NCBI RefSeq assembly: GCF_002735705.1 | Contig: NZ_PDZL01000008.1 | Coordinates: 204,627-268,626 of the forward strand | DNA length: 64,000 nt | Reading direction: 5' to 3' | From: Janthinobacterium sp. BJB426 | Lineage (GTDB): Bacteria > Pseudomonadota > Gammaproteobacteria > Burkholderiales > Burkholderiaceae_D | Notes under the pieces: generated by a model | The model's database searches: none | What the model saw: the letters and a program-made list of their open reading frames with translations, nothing else | What the model was told of the DNA's origin: nothing | Program-made: the position numbers and the translations under genes | Shown here: piece by piece, positions 32,925 through 43,006 of the stretch | How the letters are laid out: each line of letters begins with the position of its first letter | How positions within the stretch are numbered: the stretch's first letter is position 1

Positions 32925-35195
32925 ATGAAGAAGCAAATGATGCTGGTCACCCTGGTGCTTGCCCTGTCAGCCAACGCTGGCGCAGCCCAGACGGACAAGA
33001 GCGCCGCTCCTCCGCTACCCATGAAGCCGCTGGCCCAGCAAACGCAGGCCGCCTTGTGGGCATCGCGCGTCTTGACGCGCGTCCATTACAAGGCCACGCC
33101 GCTCGACGACGCCATGTCGGAAAAAATCTTCGACCGTTATTTCAAGTCCCTGGACGCGGAAAAGCTGTTTTTCGTGCAGGCCGATGTCGACCGCTTCGCG
33201 CCCTTGCGCACCAAGCTCGATGACGCCATCATCAATGAAGACCTGACGGCGCCGTTTGCCATTTATAACCTGTACCAGCAGCGTTTCGACGAGCGCATGG
33301 CGTATGCGCGTGAATTGCTGAAAACCAAGTTCGACTTTACGGCCGACGAGAGCTACCAGCTCGACCGCGAAAAGGCCGCCTGGCCGAAGAACGACGAGGA
33401 AGTGCGCGACCTGTGGCGCAAGCGCGTCAAGAACGACTGGCTGCGCCTGAAACTGGCGGGCAAGGAAGACAAAGCCATCCGCGAGACCCTGGACAAGCGC
33501 TATGAAAGCTACACGACCCGTGCGCGCAAGCTCAACAGCGAAGACGTGTTCCAGATCTTCATGAACTCGTACGCCATGTCGATCGAACCGCATACCAATT
33601 ACCTGGGCCCGCGCGCTTCGGATAACTTCGACATCGCCATGCGGCTGTCGCTCGAAGGTATCGGCGCCGTGCTGCAGACGCGCGACGAATACACGGTGGT
33701 GCGCGAAGTCGTGCCGGGCAGCCCTGCCGGCTTGTCGGGCAAGCTGAAAGTGGGCGACCGCATCGTCGGCGTGGGGCAGGGCGAAAGCGGCCCCATCACC
33801 GAAGTGCTGGGCATGCGCATCGACGACGTGGTGCAGCTGATCCGCGGCGCCAAGGATTCCGTGGTGCGCCTCGACATCCTGCCGGCCGACGCCGGCCCCG
33901 ATGCCAAGCACGTGGTCTTGCCGCTGGTGCGCAAGAAAATCAGCATGGAAGAGCAGGCGGCGAAGAAATCCATCATCGAAGTGCGTGAAAATGGCGTCAA
34001 GCGCCGCATCGGCGTCATTTCCCTGCCGACGTTCTACCAGGACTTTGAAGCGCGCCGCCGTGGTGACAAGGACTTTAAGAGCGCCACGCGCGACGTCACC
34101 CGCTTGCTGGGCGAGTTGAAGAAGGACAAGGTCGACAACGTCTTGATCGACTTGCGCAACAACGGCGGCGGTTCGCTGAACGAAGCCGTCGAACTGACGG
34201 GCCTGTTCATCGACAAGGGCCCGGTCGTGATGCAGCGCAATGCCGAAGGCAAGGTCGAAGTGGAAAGCGATACGAATGCCGGCCTGGCCTGGGATGGCCC
34301 GATGGGCGTGCTGATCAACCGCGGCTCGGCTTCGGCCTCGGAAATTTTCGCCGCCGCCGTGCAAGACTATGGCCGTGGCGTCATCATTGGCGAAGGCAGC
34401 TTCGGCAAGGGCACCGTGCAGACCTTGTTCAACCTCGACCGTTTCGGCGGCAGCGAGAAAGCCCGTTTCGGCGAGCTGAAAATGACCATCGCCCAGTTCT
34501 TCCGCATCAATGGCGGCACCACACAGTTGCGCGGTGTCACGCCTGACATCAAGCTGCCGGCCATGTCGGACGCGGAAAACTTCGGCGAATCGAGCTATGA
34601 CAATGCCCTGCCATGGGTGGCCATCAAGCCGGCGCCCTACATGCCGACGGGCGACCTGAAGGAGATCGTGCCGTTGCTGGATAAGAAGCATGATGCGCGC
34701 GTGGCCAAGGACAAGGATTTCCAGTACTTGCTCGATGACATCGCCCTTGTCGTCAAGCAGCGCAAGGAAAACCAGATTTCGCTCAATGAAACCGTGCGCC
34801 GCAAGGAGCGCGATGCCCAGGAAGCGCGCGCCAAGACCCGTGAAAAACGCCTGATCGCGCAGATTTCGAATCCTGCCGATGACCTGGTGGTGATTCCCGA
34901 TCCGAAAGACGTGCTGAAGGGCGCGAAAGCGGCCAACAAGACGGCCAAGCAGATCGCCGCCGTGAAGGGCGCCTTGCGCACCGACGATGGCTTGCAGGGC
35001 GACGAACGGGCGCTGAGTGCCGAGCTGGACGCTGAAACGGCTGCCAAGAGCGCCAAGGACGTGCTGCTGAACGAAGCGGCGCGCATCCTGGCCGATGAAG
35101 TGGCGCTGATCAAGGCCGATACCCGCCTGGCGTCCAAGGTCTTGCCGTATGCAGCCGATGTCAAGGCGACGCCGGTGGCGGCGACATCGAAGTAA
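32925..35195 (+). CDS. prc: Tail-specific (C-terminal processing) periplasmic protease (756 aa)
   Basis: Signal peptide at residues 1-20. An N-terminal helical domain contains 'IFDRYFKSLDAEKLFF', then a PDZ domain (~245-330, 'GSPAGLSGKLKVGDRIVGVG') and a S41 protease core with 'IDLRNNGGGSLNEAV', the Ser block 'NRGSASASEIFAAAVQDYG' (~465) and the Lys in 'GEGSFGKGTVQ' (~490). The C-terminal region matches the DUF3340 extension of E. coli Prc-type enzymes. It degrades or trims periplasmic proteins by their C-termini, including cell-wall enzymes. GGAG precedes the ATG. The tail is ~70 residues longer than in E. coli and rich in Ala/Lys. Confidence 0.9.
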   Translation: MKKQMMLVTLVLALSANAGAAQTDKSAAPPLPMKPLAQQTQAALWASRVLTRVHYKATPLDDAMSEKIFDRYFKSLDAEKLFFVQADVDRFAPLRTKLDDAIINEDLTAPFAIYNLYQQRFDERMAYARELLKTKFDFTADESYQLDREKAAWPKNDEEVRDLWRKRVKNDWLRLKLAGKEDKAIRETLDKRYESYTTRARKLNSEDVFQIFMNSYAMSIEPHTNYLGPRASDNFDIAMRLSLEGIGAVLQTRDEYTVVREVVPGSPAGLSGKLKVGDRIVGVGQGESGPITEVLGMRIDDVVQLIRGAKDSVVRLDILPADAGPDAKHVVLPLVRKKISMEEQAAKKSIIEVRENGVKRRIGVISLPTFYQDFEARRRGDKDFKSATRDVTRLLGELKKDKVDNVLIDLRNNGGGSLNEAVELTGLFIDKGPVVMQRNAEGKVEVESDTNAGLAWDGPMGVLINRGSASASEIFAAAVQDYGRGVIIGEGSFGKGTVQTLFNLDRFGGSEKARFGELKMTIAQFFRINGGTTQLRGVTPDIKLPAMSDAENFGESSYDNALPWVAIKPAPYMPTGDLKEIVPLLDKKHDARVAKDKDFQYLLDDIALVVKQRKENQISLNETVRRKERDAQEARAKTREKRLIAQISNPADDLVVIPDPKDVLKGAKAANKTAKQIAAVKGALRTDDGLQGDERALSAELDAETAAKSAKDVLLNEAARILADEVALIKADTRLASKVLPYAADVKATPVAATSK

Positions 35196-35230
35196 TGAGC
35201 GTGGAGTAAGGGGGGAGTTATCTGTTTCGC

Positions 35231-35354
35231 GTATTTCTATCATTCCAACAATCAATTGGATTGATATGCCGCGACGCAGCATAATGCATTGTCTCCTCTA
35301 TTCTCCTCCAAGAAAATAGATTCAGCCCGCTCTCGCAGCGGGCTTTTTTTTGCC
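35231..35354 (+). repeat. 124-nt interspersed element, copy A (ends in terminator)
   Basis: First of five copies. Begins GTATTTCTATCATT, carries the core TGTCTCCTCTATTCTCCTCC, then AATAGATTCAGCCCGC and a strong terminator stem AGCCCGC (35324-35330) / GCGGGCT (35338-35344) with eight T. Starts 35 bases after the prc stop and ends one base before the convergent LysR gene's stop. Most diverged copy in the 5' half. Confidence 0.9.
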
Positions 35355-36281
35355 TCAGATTTTGTGCGTGGGCAGTTGCACGTCGGGCTGGGCAGCCAGC
35401 AGGGTCGTAAGCCAGCCGGCAAACGCCTGCAGCTTGGGCGTGGCCAGGCGGCCTTGCGGCGTCAGCAGCGACATGGGCATGGGCGTCGGCGGGTGATCGG
35501 CCAGCACGGCTACCAAGGCGCCGCTGTCCAGATGTTGGCGCACCTGGTACTGGGCCGCCTGCGCCAGGCCCAGTCCTTGCAAGGCGCAAGCGACGCTGGC
35601 GTCCGCGTCGTTGACGGCGATGGGGCCGCCCATCTGCACGCGCACGACCTCCTTGCCTTGTTGGAAATCCCAGTCGAAGGCGCGCCCCGTGCGGCCCGAG
35701 TAATGCATGATGCCGCTGTGCGCCGCCAGGTCGGCCAGGGTGTGCGGCGTGCCGTGCCGCGCCAGGTAAGCGGGGGACGCGCACGTGACGAAGCGCATCA
35801 GGCCGACCTGCTTGCCGATGAAGGCGGAATCCTGAAGGGTGCCTACGCGCAAGGCGCAATCGATGCCTTCCTGCGTCAGGTCGACCAGGCGGTCCGTCAG
35901 GCTCAGCTGCAATTGCACGTCCGGCCAGGCGGCGTGGAATTGCGCGATATGGGGAATGACCAGGCGCCGGCCCACCGTATTGGGCAGGTTGATACGTAGC
36001 AAACCACGCGGTTTTTTCGCGTCCGGACCACGGAAGGCCAGTTCCGCCGTATCGACGGCTTTCAAAATATCGATGCAATGGCGAAAGTACTCGGCCCCTT
36101 CCGGGGTCAGGGACAAACGGCGCGTGGTGCGCTGCAGCAGCTGCGTCCCCAGGTAGGCTTCCAGCTTCTGCAGGGTGGCCGTCAGCGCCGCGCGCGGCAA
36201 ATTCAAGGTCTCGGCCGCCTTGGAAAAACTGTTGGCCTCGACGATGCGCACGAAGGTCTGCATGGCCTTGATCTTGTCCAT
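35355..36281 (-). CDS. LysR-family transcriptional regulator (308 aa)
   Basis: An N-terminal winged helix ('MDKIKAMQTFVRIVEANSFS', 'AALTATLQKLEAYLGTQLL', 'RRLSLTPEG') is followed by a periplasmic-binding-protein-like effector domain to the end. It belongs to the large clade of 300-310-residue LysR regulators with N-terminal M-D-x-I/L-x-x-M. It is divergent from an MFS transporter gene with a 120-bp gap, the usual arrangement in which LysR controls its neighbour. The effector is unknown. The stop codon lies one base from a 124-nt repeat copy. Confidence 0.88.
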   Translation of the reverse strand: MDKIKAMQTFVRIVEANSFSKAAETLNLPRAALTATLQKLEAYLGTQLLQRTTRRLSLTPEGAEYFRHCIDILKAVDTAELAFRGPDAKKPRGLLRINLPNTVGRRLVIPHIAQFHAAWPDVQLQLSLTDRLVDLTQEGIDCALRVGTLQDSAFIGKQVGLMRFVTCASPAYLARHGTPHTLADLAAHSGIMHYSGRTGRAFDWDFQQGKEVVRVQMGGPIAVNDADASVACALQGLGLAQAAQYQVRQHLDSGALVAVLADHPPTPMPMSLLTPQGRLATPKLQAFAGWLTTLLAAQPDVQLPTHKI

Positions 36282-36401
36282 GGGATAGCTTCCATTCTAA
36301 TTGTTCATTTTATGTGAAAAGTATAAGTGGATTATGCCCTGATTATCTTTGCCAGAGTTTTGCCTAGAATGGCAACATCCCTATCGAACCGAGGAAACAA
36401 C

Positions 36402-37616
36402 ATGAACAAGGCCTCATCTTCCGCTCCCCACGACATTGCGCCGGCCATGGTGCTGCTGCTGGCCATCGCTTCCGGCCTGATCGTGGCCAATCTGTATTAC
36501 GCGCAAACACTCGTCGGGCCCATCAGCGCTTCGACGGGCCTGTCGGCCAAGGCGGCCGGGCTGATCGTTACCCTGACGCAAGTGGGCTATACCCTGGGCC
36601 TGCTGTTTGTCGTGCCCCTGGGCGACTTGCTGGAAAACCGCCGCCTGATCGTCACGGCCTTGCTGGTGACGGCCACGGCCCTCGTGGTGGCGGCCCTTTC
36701 CACGGGCGCCATCGTGTTCCTGGCCGCCGCGCTGGCCATTGGCCTCGGTTCCGTGGCGGCGCAAGTGATTGTGCCGTTTGCGGCTCACCTGTCGCAGGAA
36801 GCGACGCGGGGGCAGACGGTGGGCAAGGTGGTCAGCGGCTTGTTGCTGGGCATCATGCTGGCCCGCCCCGTGGCCTCGCTGGTGGCGGCCCATGCCAGCT
36901 GGCACGTGGTGTTTGGCGGTGCCGCCGTGCTGATGGTGTTGCTGGCGCTGGTGCTGCGCCGCGCCTTGCCCGTGCGCCAGCCGGTGTCCAGCATGAAATA
37001 TCCGGCCTTGATGGCTTCGCTGTGGCATTTGCTGCTGGGTACACCCGTGCTGCGCCGCCGTGCCGCCTATCACGCTGGCCTGTTTGGCGCCTTCAGCCTG
37101 TTCTGGACCGTCACGCCGCTGGTGCTGTCCAGTCCAGCGTTTGGCCTGTCGCAAACGGGTATCGCCATCTTTGCCCTGGTGGGCATGGCCGGTGCCGTTG
37201 CCTCGCCCATCGCCGGCCGCCTGGCCGATGCGGGCCACACCTTGCCGGCCACGGCCGCCGCGCTGGCGCTGGGCATCGTCGCCTTTGCCTTGCCGATGCT
37301 GGCGCCAGAGTCAAAACACGTGGCGCTGGGACTGCTCGTTGTCGCCTCCATCGTGCTCGACATGGGCGTGGCCGCCAACCTGGTGCTGGGCCAGCGCGCC
37401 ATCTTCAGCCTGGGCGCTGAAGTGCGGGGCCGCCTGAACGGCCTGTATTTCGCGCTGTTCTTCGCTGGCGGCGCGGCCGGCTCGGCCATCGGCGCCTGGG
37501 TGTATGCGAGTTACGGCTGGCAAGCGACCTTGCTGACCGGCATGGCGTTTCCGGGCCTGGCCCTGCTGGTGTGGCTGGCAGAATTTTTACCGCAGGCTAC
37601 GCGTCGTACGGCTTGA
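36402..37616 (+). CDS. MFS efflux transporter (404 aa)
   Basis: Twelve-helix major facilitator protein. Motif A-like loop in 'VPLGDLLENRRLIVTALL' after TM2, and a pseudo-repeat of it near 'GRLADAG' in the second half. The start at 36402 is supported by GAGGA eight bases upstream. This branch (AraJ/YdhP-like, DHA1) exports small drugs or sugars; a specific substrate is not readable. Probably regulated by the divergent LysR. Confidence 0.85.
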   Translation: MNKASSSAPHDIAPAMVLLLAIASGLIVANLYYAQTLVGPISASTGLSAKAAGLIVTLTQVGYTLGLLFVVPLGDLLENRRLIVTALLVTATALVVAALSTGAIVFLAAALAIGLGSVAAQVIVPFAAHLSQEATRGQTVGKVVSGLLLGIMLARPVASLVAAHASWHVVFGGAAVLMVLLALVLRRALPVRQPVSSMKYPALMASLWHLLLGTPVLRRRAAYHAGLFGAFSLFWTVTPLVLSSPAFGLSQTGIAIFALVGMAGAVASPIAGRLADAGHTLPATAAALALGIVAFALPMLAPESKHVALGLLVVASIVLDMGVAANLVLGQRAIFSLGAEVRGRLNGLYFALFFAGGAAGSAIGAWVYASYGWQATLLTGMAFPGLALLVWLAEFLPQATRRTA

Positions 37617-37647
37617 AACCCTGATGCCGCCTCATTATCACTAATGG

Positions 37648-37771
37648 ATATTTCTATCATCATGAAGATAAAGTGGCGTGATATGCCGCAATGCCGCAAG
37701 ATGCACTTGTCTCCTCTATCTCCTCCAAGGAAATAGATTCAGCCCGCTTCCATAGCGGGCTTTTTTTTGCC
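37648..37771 (+). repeat. 124-nt interspersed element, copy B (ends in terminator)
   Basis: ATATTTCTATCATCATG at the left, then TTGTCTCCTCTATCTCCTCC and AAGGAAATAGATTCAGCC, and the terminator AGCCCGC (37741-37747) / GCGGGCT (37755-37761) with eight T. Begins 32 bases after the MFS stop; the convergent pentapeptide gene ends 14 bases beyond. The loop is TTCCATA, shared with copy D. Confidence 0.9.
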
Positions 37772-37784
37772 TGTATTTTTTAAA

Positions 37785-38468
37785 CTAAATCACCACCAGA
37801 TCGAGCGCCCGCATGAAGTTCGCTGCCTGCGCATGCGTGATGACGGCGCCTTTCAGCAGCGCCGCTTCGCTCAATTTGAAGCCATCGATATCGGCGCCGC
37901 GCAGGTCCGCGCCCTGGAACTTCGCCAGTTTGATGGTGGCATTGCGCAGGCTGCCGCCTTCGAAGATGGCGTCGCGGAAGTCGCAGCCGGCCAGGTAGGC
38001 GTCGGAAAAATCCAGCTGTTTCAATGTCGCCTTGCGGAACGAGAAGCCGCGCAGGTCGGCGCCTACCAGCAGGCTGTCTTCGAAGGTGAGGCCCAGGTGG
38101 GCCACTTCTTCGAACGAGGCGCCGGTCAGCTTGCAACCGCGGTAGGTGGCCGAGGCCAGCTTGGCGCGCCGCCATTTCGTGTTGTTCAGGTCGCAGCCTT
38201 CAAACGTGGCATCGACGGCGTCGACGGATTCGAAATCGGCGCTGCCCGCGCGGCAGCGGCGCCAGGTGCTGCGCGCCAGTTTGCTGGCAAACAAGTTGGT
38301 TTCAGCAAAGGTGCAGCGCTCGAAGGTGCAGCCTTGCAAATCGAGGCGCGACAAGTCTTCGCCATCGAACGCGCAATCGATGAAATGGCGCGCCGATTGC
38401 GCCAGTTGCTGCTCGATGCCGGCGCGGTCCAGGGTCATGCTGCTTACTGCGTTGTCGTGTGTTGCCAT
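37785..38468 (-). CDS. Pentapeptide-repeat protein, Qnr/McbG-like (227 aa)
   Basis: Runs of A(D/N)LxX pentapeptides: 'FERCTFAETNLFASKLARS', 'LRGFSFRKATLKQLDFSDAY', 'FQGADLRGADIDGF'. The length and two-block pattern with a central break fit the Qnr/McbG group that protects DNA gyrase, but similar proteins have other or no known function. Start at 38468 chosen because AGGA lies ten bases upstream; ATG 38477 is too close to it. No partner gene. Confidence 0.8.
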   Translation of the reverse strand: MATHDNAVSSMTLDRAGIEQQLAQSARHFIDCAFDGEDLSRLDLQGCTFERCTFAETNLFASKLARSTWRRCRAGSADFESVDAVDATFEGCDLNNTKWRRAKLASATYRGCKLTGASFEEVAHLGLTFEDSLLVGADLRGFSFRKATLKQLDFSDAYLAGCDFRDAIFEGGSLRNATIKLAKFQGADLRGADIDGFKLSEAALLKGAVITHAQAANFMRALDLVVI

Positions 38469-38717
38469 CCGTCTCATTCCTAAAGTAAAAAACAGGGGAG
38501 GGATGGCGCGGCGGGAAAATGCACGAACCAGAACACCTCCCCGGCTGGTGGTGCAGTCAGAGGTCAGCGCCGTGGGTCCGCGTGGGCGGGAGCATGCCGG
38601 ACGGTGCCGGGCACTTACCGGGTTACCAACCGGTGCGCTCATTTTCGATCAGCCTGCATTGTAACGGCTCTACAGCACCCTTGCCAGTGCTGGATAAACC
38701 GGGTTAGTATCGTCACA

Positions 38718-38892
38718 GGCGCACTTGGAGCCTATCTCGGCAGATGAATACATCCTCTGCTAGCGCCCCTCAGAAGCGGGGACTGCGTTGCTCGTCGTCG
38801 CGTGGTTCGCCACGCGTCCTCCTCACGCCTTGTCCGCGCATCTGATGAACTGCTAGCAGAGGACGCTCCCTACCGAGATAGGCTCTTGCGCC
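38718..38892. repeat. Long imperfect inverted repeat (~175 bp), possible MITE or structured RNA
   Basis: Outer arms GGCGCA-x3-GGAGCCTATCTCGG and CCGAGATAGGCTC-TTGCGCC pair (38718-38740 with 38873-38892). Inner arms TCCTCTGCTAGC (38753-38764) and GCTAGCAGAGGA (38852-38863) are perfect. The apex is CGCGTGG-TTCG-CCACGCG (38799-38816), a 7-bp stem with a UUCG-type loop. All three pairs share one centre. No ORF inside; single copy in this window. It lies between a pentapeptide gene and the aminotransferase. Confidence 0.75.
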
Positions 38893-38935
38893 AACGTCGC
38901 TCGGACGGATCCGGGCGCTTACGTATAGAGATACC

Positions 38936-40153
38936 ATGACCGACAGCCAAACTCCGCGCAGCTTTTCGCGCATCAATCGCCTTCCCCCCTACGTTTTCAA
39001 TATCACCGCCGAGCTCAAGATGGCCGCGCGCCGCCGTGGCGAGGACATCATCGACATGTCGATGGGCAATCCCGATGGCGCCACGCCGGCCCACATCGTG
39101 GACAAGCTGGTCGAGACGGTCAAACGCCCTGACACGCACGGCTATTCCGCGTCAAAAGGCATCCCGCGCTTGCGCCGCGCCATTGCCCATTGGTACAAGA
39201 AGCGCTACGAGGTCGACATCGACCCGGACAGCGAAGCCATCGTCACCATCGGCTCGAAAGAGGGCCTGGCGCACTTGATGCTGGCGACACTCGACCGTGG
39301 CGACACGGTGCTGGTGCCGAATCCCAGCTACCCGATCCACATCTGGGGCGCCGTCATCGCGGGCGCCGATATCCGCTCCGTGCGCATGGGGCCGGGCGTG
39401 GATTTCTTTGCCGAACTGGAACGTGCCATCCGCGAAAGCTACCCGAAACCGAAGATGATGGTGCTGGGTTTTCCATCGAACCCCACGGCGCAGTGCGTGG
39501 AACTGGAATTCTTCGAGCGTGTCGTCGCGCTGGCCAAGCAGCACAATATTCTGGTGGTGCATGACCTGGCGTATGCCGACATCACCTTCGATGGCTGGAA
39601 GGCGCCGTCCATCATGCAGGTACCGGGCGCGCGCGACGTGGCCGTCGAGTTTTTCACCATGTCGAAAAGCTACAACATGGCGGGCTGGCGCATCGGCTTC
39701 ATGGTCGGCAACGCGGAACTGGTGGCGGCCCTGGCGCGCATCAAGAGCTACCACGACTACGGTAGTTTTACTCCGGTGCAAGTGGCGGCCATTGCCGCGC
39801 TGGAAGGCGACCAGAGCTGCGTGACGGAAATCTGCGCCCAATACCAGCGCCGCCGCGACGTGCTGGTCAAAGGCTTGCATGAAGCGGGCTGGATGGTGGA
39901 AAAACCGAAGGCGTCGATGTATATCTGGGCGCATATCCCGGAAGCGTACCGCCACCTGGGCTCGCTGGAGTTCGCCAAGCTGCTACTGCAAAAAGCCAAG
40001 GTGAGTGTCTCGCCCGGCATCGGCTTCGGAGAATACGGCGATGAATACGTGCGCTTCGCCCTGATCGAAAACGAGGCGCGGGTGCGGCAGGCGTTGCGTG
40101 GCATAAAGAATATGTTGCGTTCCGGCGACGGGAAAGCGGAAGTGGTAGCATAA
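38936..40153 (+). CDS. alaC: AlaC-type alanine/glutamate-pyruvate aminotransferase (405 aa)
   Basis: Fold type I PLP aminotransferase. Visible: '[20 protein letters not shown]', the G-x-x-x-(L/I)-R block '[18 protein letters not shown]', '[18 protein letters not shown]', PLP Lys in '[19 protein letters not shown]' and the final Arg in '[16 protein letters not shown]'. This combination matches AlaC (YfdZ) aminotransferases, which make alanine from pyruvate. The start has only a weak GAGA site. Alone on its transcript, with an element copy 46 bases downstream. Confidence 0.85.
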   Translation: MTDSQTPRSFSRINRLPPYVFNITAELKMAARRRGEDIIDMSMGNPDGATPAHIVDKLVETVKRPDTHGYSASKGIPRLRRAIAHWYKKRYEVDIDPDSEAIVTIGSKEGLAHLMLATLDRGDTVLVPNPSYPIHIWGAVIAGADIRSVRMGPGVDFFAELERAIRESYPKPKMMVLGFPSNPTAQCVELEFFERVVALAKQHNILVVHDLAYADITFDGWKAPSIMQVPGARDVAVEFFTMSKSYNMAGWRIGFMVGNAELVAALARIKSYHDYGSFTPVQVAAIAALEGDQSCVTEICAQYQRRRDVLVKGLHEAGWMVEKPKASMYIWAHIPEAYRHLGSLEFAKLLLQKAKVSVSPGIGFGEYGDEYVRFALIENEARVRQALRGIKNMLRSGDGKAEVVA

Positions 40154-40198
40154 AAGTTGCCATATGGAATGCTTCGTTGCCCTTAATATCACTGCTGC

Positions 40199-40322
40199 GT
40201 ATTTCTGACATCACGAATATAAAGTGGTTTTATATGCTGCGATGCGGCATCATTCAACTGTCTCCTCTATCTCCTCCAAGGAAATAGATTCAGCCCGCTC
40301 CCGCAGCGGGCTTTTTTTTGCC
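40199..40322 (+). repeat. 124-nt interspersed element, copy C (ends in terminator)
   Basis: GTATTTCTGACATCACG at the left, a hairpin ATGCTGC-GAT-GCGGCAT, then CTGTCTCCTCTATCTCCTCC, AAGGAAATAGATTCAGCC and the terminator AGCCCGC (40292-40298) / GCGGGCT (40306-40312) with eight T. Lies between the aminotransferase and metE, 46 bases after the former's stop. Confidence 0.9.
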
Positions 40323-40419
40323 CGTCGTTTTGGCCCTGGGTTCCGGCCGGCACGCTCGGCGAACGAGGCGGTCGCTTCGCGCAGCACGGCCAGGTGGATA
40401 TGTTAGAACATGGTTTCAC

Positions 40420-40506
40420 ATGAATATTAATAATGGATGTATGAAGTTTTACCATTATTTTTCATGGATGAAAGTCTCTATGATGTATTCATACTTCACT
40501 AGGAGG
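40420..40506 (+). promoter_or_regulatory. metE upstream region with repeated ATGAA/TTCAT half-sites
   Basis: Five half-sites occur in ~75 bases: ATGAA at 40420, 40441 and 40468, TTCAT at 40461 and 40488. MetR, the usual activator of metE, binds TGAA-N5-TTCA; none of the pairs has exactly that spacing, so this is only suggestive. A strong AGGAGG site follows at 40501. Confidence 0.3.
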
Positions 40507-40516
40507 CACTACCGCC

Positions 40517-42805
40517 ATGACCGTCACGACACATAATCTGGGCTACCCGCGCATCGGCGCCAAACGCGAACTGAAATTCGCCCTGGAAGATTACTGGAAG
40601 GGCAGCAGCACCCTGGATGCGCTGCAAGGCCATGGCGCGGAGTTGCGCCAGCGCCACTGGCAAGACCAGAGCGCACTGGACCTGGCGCCCGTGGGCGACT
40701 TTTCCTTTTATGACCAGGTGCTGGACCTGAGTTTTACCTTGGGCAACCTGCCGCAACGCGTGCGCGGCCTGGAAGGCGCGGAGCTCGATAACTATTTCCG
40801 CGTGGCCCGCGGCCGTTCGGCCAGCGACAGCGATTGCAGCTGCGTCCACGCTGGCGAAATGACGAAATGGTTCGACACCAATTATCACTACATCGTGCCG
40901 GAATTTTCGGCAGGGACACAGTTCAAGCTCGACAGCAGTCGCTTGCTGCAGCAACTGGCGCAGGCGCGCCAGCTGAAGGTCAACGCCAAGCCCGTGCTGA
41001 TCGGCCCCGTCACCTATCTGTGGCTGGGCAAGGCCAAGGATGATTCCGACAAGCTGGCGCTGCTGCAAGGTTTGCTGCCCGTCTACGTGCAACTGCTGCA
41101 GGAACTGGCCGCCCAGGGCGTGGAATGGGTGCAGATCGACGAACCGATCCTCGTCACGGAGCTGGACGGCGCCTGGCAGCAGGCGCTGGTCACGGCCTAC
41201 GAGGCCTTGAGCAAGGTCAATCACGTCAAACTGTTGCTGGCCACGTATTTCGGCAAGCTACAAGACAATCTGGCACTGGCGTGCAAGCTGCCCGTGCAAG
41301 GCTTGCACCTCGATGCCGTCAACGCCCGCGAAGAAGTGGGGCAGGTGATTGCCCAATTGCCCGCCTGCAGCGTGCTGTCCCTGGGCGTGGTGAATGGCCG
41401 CAATATCTGGAAGACGGATTTGAACGAAGTGCTGGCATGGCTGGAACCCGTGCACGCCAGCCTGCAGTCGCGCCTGTGGATCGCGCCGTCGTGCTCCTTG
41501 CTGCACGTGCCCGTCGACCTGGCCAGCGAACAAAAGCTGGATACGGATATCCGGTCGTGGCTGGCATTTGCTCGCCAAAAACTCGATGAAGTACACACTA
41601 TCGCCGGCGCCCTGAACCAGGGCCGCGCTTCCGTGCAGGGGGCGCTGGATGCCAATCATGCTGCCGTGCAAGCGCGTCGCCAGTCGAGCCGCGTGCACAA
41701 TCCGCAGGTGAAAGCGGCCGTGGCCCGCATCGACGCAAGCCTGGGCCAGCGCGCTGGCGGCTATGCCGAGCGTGCCGCCAAGCAAGCTGCACTGCTGCAA
41801 CTGCCGCTGTACCCGACGACAACGATCGGCTCCTTCCCGCAGACGGCGGAAATCCGCCAGGCGCGCAGCCAGTTCCGCAGCGGCCAGCTCGATGCAGCCG
41901 GCTACAAAAAGCTGATGCAGGCGGAAATCGCCCATTGCGTCCAGGAACAAGCGGTGTTGGGCCTGGACGTCTTCGTGCACGGCGAAGCGGAACGCAATGA
42001 CATGGTGGAATATTTTGGCGAGCAGCTCGACGGCTACGCCTTCAGCCAGTTCGGCTGGGTGCAATCGTACGGTTCGCGCTGCGTGAAGCCGCCCATTTTG
42101 TTCGGCGACATCAGCCGCCCGCGCGCCATGACGGTCGAGTGGAGCACCTACGCCCAGTCGCTGACGGACAAACCGATGAAAGGCATGCTGACGGGCCCCG
42201 TCACCATCCTGAACTGGTCTTTCGTACGCGACGACCAGCCGCGCTCCGTGTCATGCTACCAGCTGGCGCTGGCCATGCGCGCCGAAGTGCTGGACCTGGA
42301 ACAGGCCGGTATCCGCGTGATCCAGATCGACGAGGCGGCGCTGCGCGAAGGCTTGCCGCTGCGCAAATCGCAATGGGCCGACTACCTGCGCTGGGCCGTG
42401 GAATCGTTCCGCATCACGGCCAATGGCGTGGCTGACGAAACGCAGATACACACGCACATGTGCTATTCGGAATTCAACGACATCATCGCGCAGATCGCCG
42501 ACATGGATGCGGACGTGATCACGATCGAAACATCGCGCTCCGACATGGAATTGCTGGATGCCTTCGATGATTTCAACTATCCGAACGACATCGGCCCTGG
42601 CGTCTACGATATCCATTCGCCGAATATTCCCGGCCAGGAACAGATGGTCAAGCTGATGCGCAAGGCGGCCGAGCGCATCCCCGCCCAGCGCCTGTGGGTC
42701 AACCCCGATTGCGGCCTCAAAACGCGGGGCTGGAAAGAAGTCATACCCGCGCTGGCCAACATGGTGGCGGCCGCGAAAACCTTGCGCGGCGACACCGTGG
42801 CCTAA
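40517..42805 (+). CDS. metE: Cobalamin-independent methionine synthase MetE (762 aa)
   Basis: Transfers a methyl group from methyltetrahydropteroyl-glutamate to homocysteine. Two TIM-barrel halves are visible. The N-terminal half opens with '[20 protein letters not shown]', and the catalytic half begins at '[18 protein letters not shown]'. Zinc ligands are in '[13 protein letters not shown]' (His, Cys), '[12 protein letters not shown]' (Glu) and '[11 protein letters not shown]' (Cys). Length is exactly typical. AGGAGG lies ten bases before ATG 40517. Monocistronic, flanked by two element copies. Confidence 0.95.
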   Translation: MTVTTHNLGYPRIGAKRELKFALEDYWKGSSTLDALQGHGAELRQRHWQDQSALDLAPVGDFSFYDQVLDLSFTLGNLPQRVRGLEGAELDNYFRVARGRSASDSDCSCVHAGEMTKWFDTNYHYIVPEFSAGTQFKLDSSRLLQQLAQARQLKVNAKPVLIGPVTYLWLGKAKDDSDKLALLQGLLPVYVQLLQELAAQGVEWVQIDEPILVTELDGAWQQALVTAYEALSKVNHVKLLLATYFGKLQDNLALACKLPVQGLHLDAVNAREEVGQVIAQLPACSVLSLGVVNGRNIWKTDLNEVLAWLEPVHASLQSRLWIAPSCSLLHVPVDLASEQKLDTDIRSWLAFARQKLDEVHTIAGALNQGRASVQGALDANHAAVQARRQSSRVHNPQVKAAVARIDASLGQRAGGYAERAAKQAALLQLPLYPTTTIGSFPQTAEIRQARSQFRSGQLDAAGYKKLMQAEIAHCVQEQAVLGLDVFVHGEAERNDMVEYFGEQLDGYAFSQFGWVQSYGSRCVKPPILFGDISRPRAMTVEWSTYAQSLTDKPMKGMLTGPVTILNWSFVRDDQPRSVSCYQLALAMRAEVLDLEQAGIRVIQIDEAALREGLPLRKSQWADYLRWAVESFRITANGVADETQIHTHMCYSEFNDIIAQIADMDADVITIETSRSDMELLDAFDDFNYPNDIGPGVYDIHSPNIPGQEQMVKLMRKAAERIPAQRLWVNPDCGLKTRGWKEVIPALANMVAAAKTLRGDTVA

Positions 42806-42864
42806 GGATGGCAGGGGCAGGGGAGGCCGCTATGGCTGAGACGTGGCTGAGATATAGAACAATC

Positions 42865-42988
42865 GTATTTCTGTCATCACAACATGCAATTGGATAATGA
42901 TGCTGCGATGCTGCATCATTCACCTGTCTCCTCTACTTCCTCCAAGGAAATAGATTCAGCCCGCTTCCATAGCGGGCTTTTTTTTGCC
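42865..42988 (+). repeat. 124-nt interspersed element, copy D (ends in terminator)
   Basis: GTATTTCTGTCATCACAAC at the left, a hairpin ATGCTGC-GAT-GCTGCAT (one mismatch), CTGTCTCCTCTACTTCCTCC, AAGGAAATAGATTCAGCC and the terminator with loop TTCCATA plus eight T. Begins 60 bases after the metE stop; a convergent small gene ends 19 bases beyond. Confidence 0.9.
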
Positions 42989-43006
42989 CGCGTGGTACGT
43001 GATGCG

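Noticed and set aside
33015..35282. 755-codon minus-strand ORF opposite prc
   Set aside because: Low-complexity His/Arg/Ala composition and full overlap with a motif-complete protease; an antisense shadow.
35218..36078. 286-codon minus-strand ORF spanning repeat copy A and the LysR gene
   Set aside because: It overlaps the LysR gene in another frame on the same strand; only its last ~20 codons coincide with the antisense frame discussed for the repeats.
40420..40506. SAM or cobalamin riboswitch before metE
   Set aside because: No B12-box or SAM-type conserved sequence was seen; the region looks like a protein-controlled promoter with TGAA-type half-sites.
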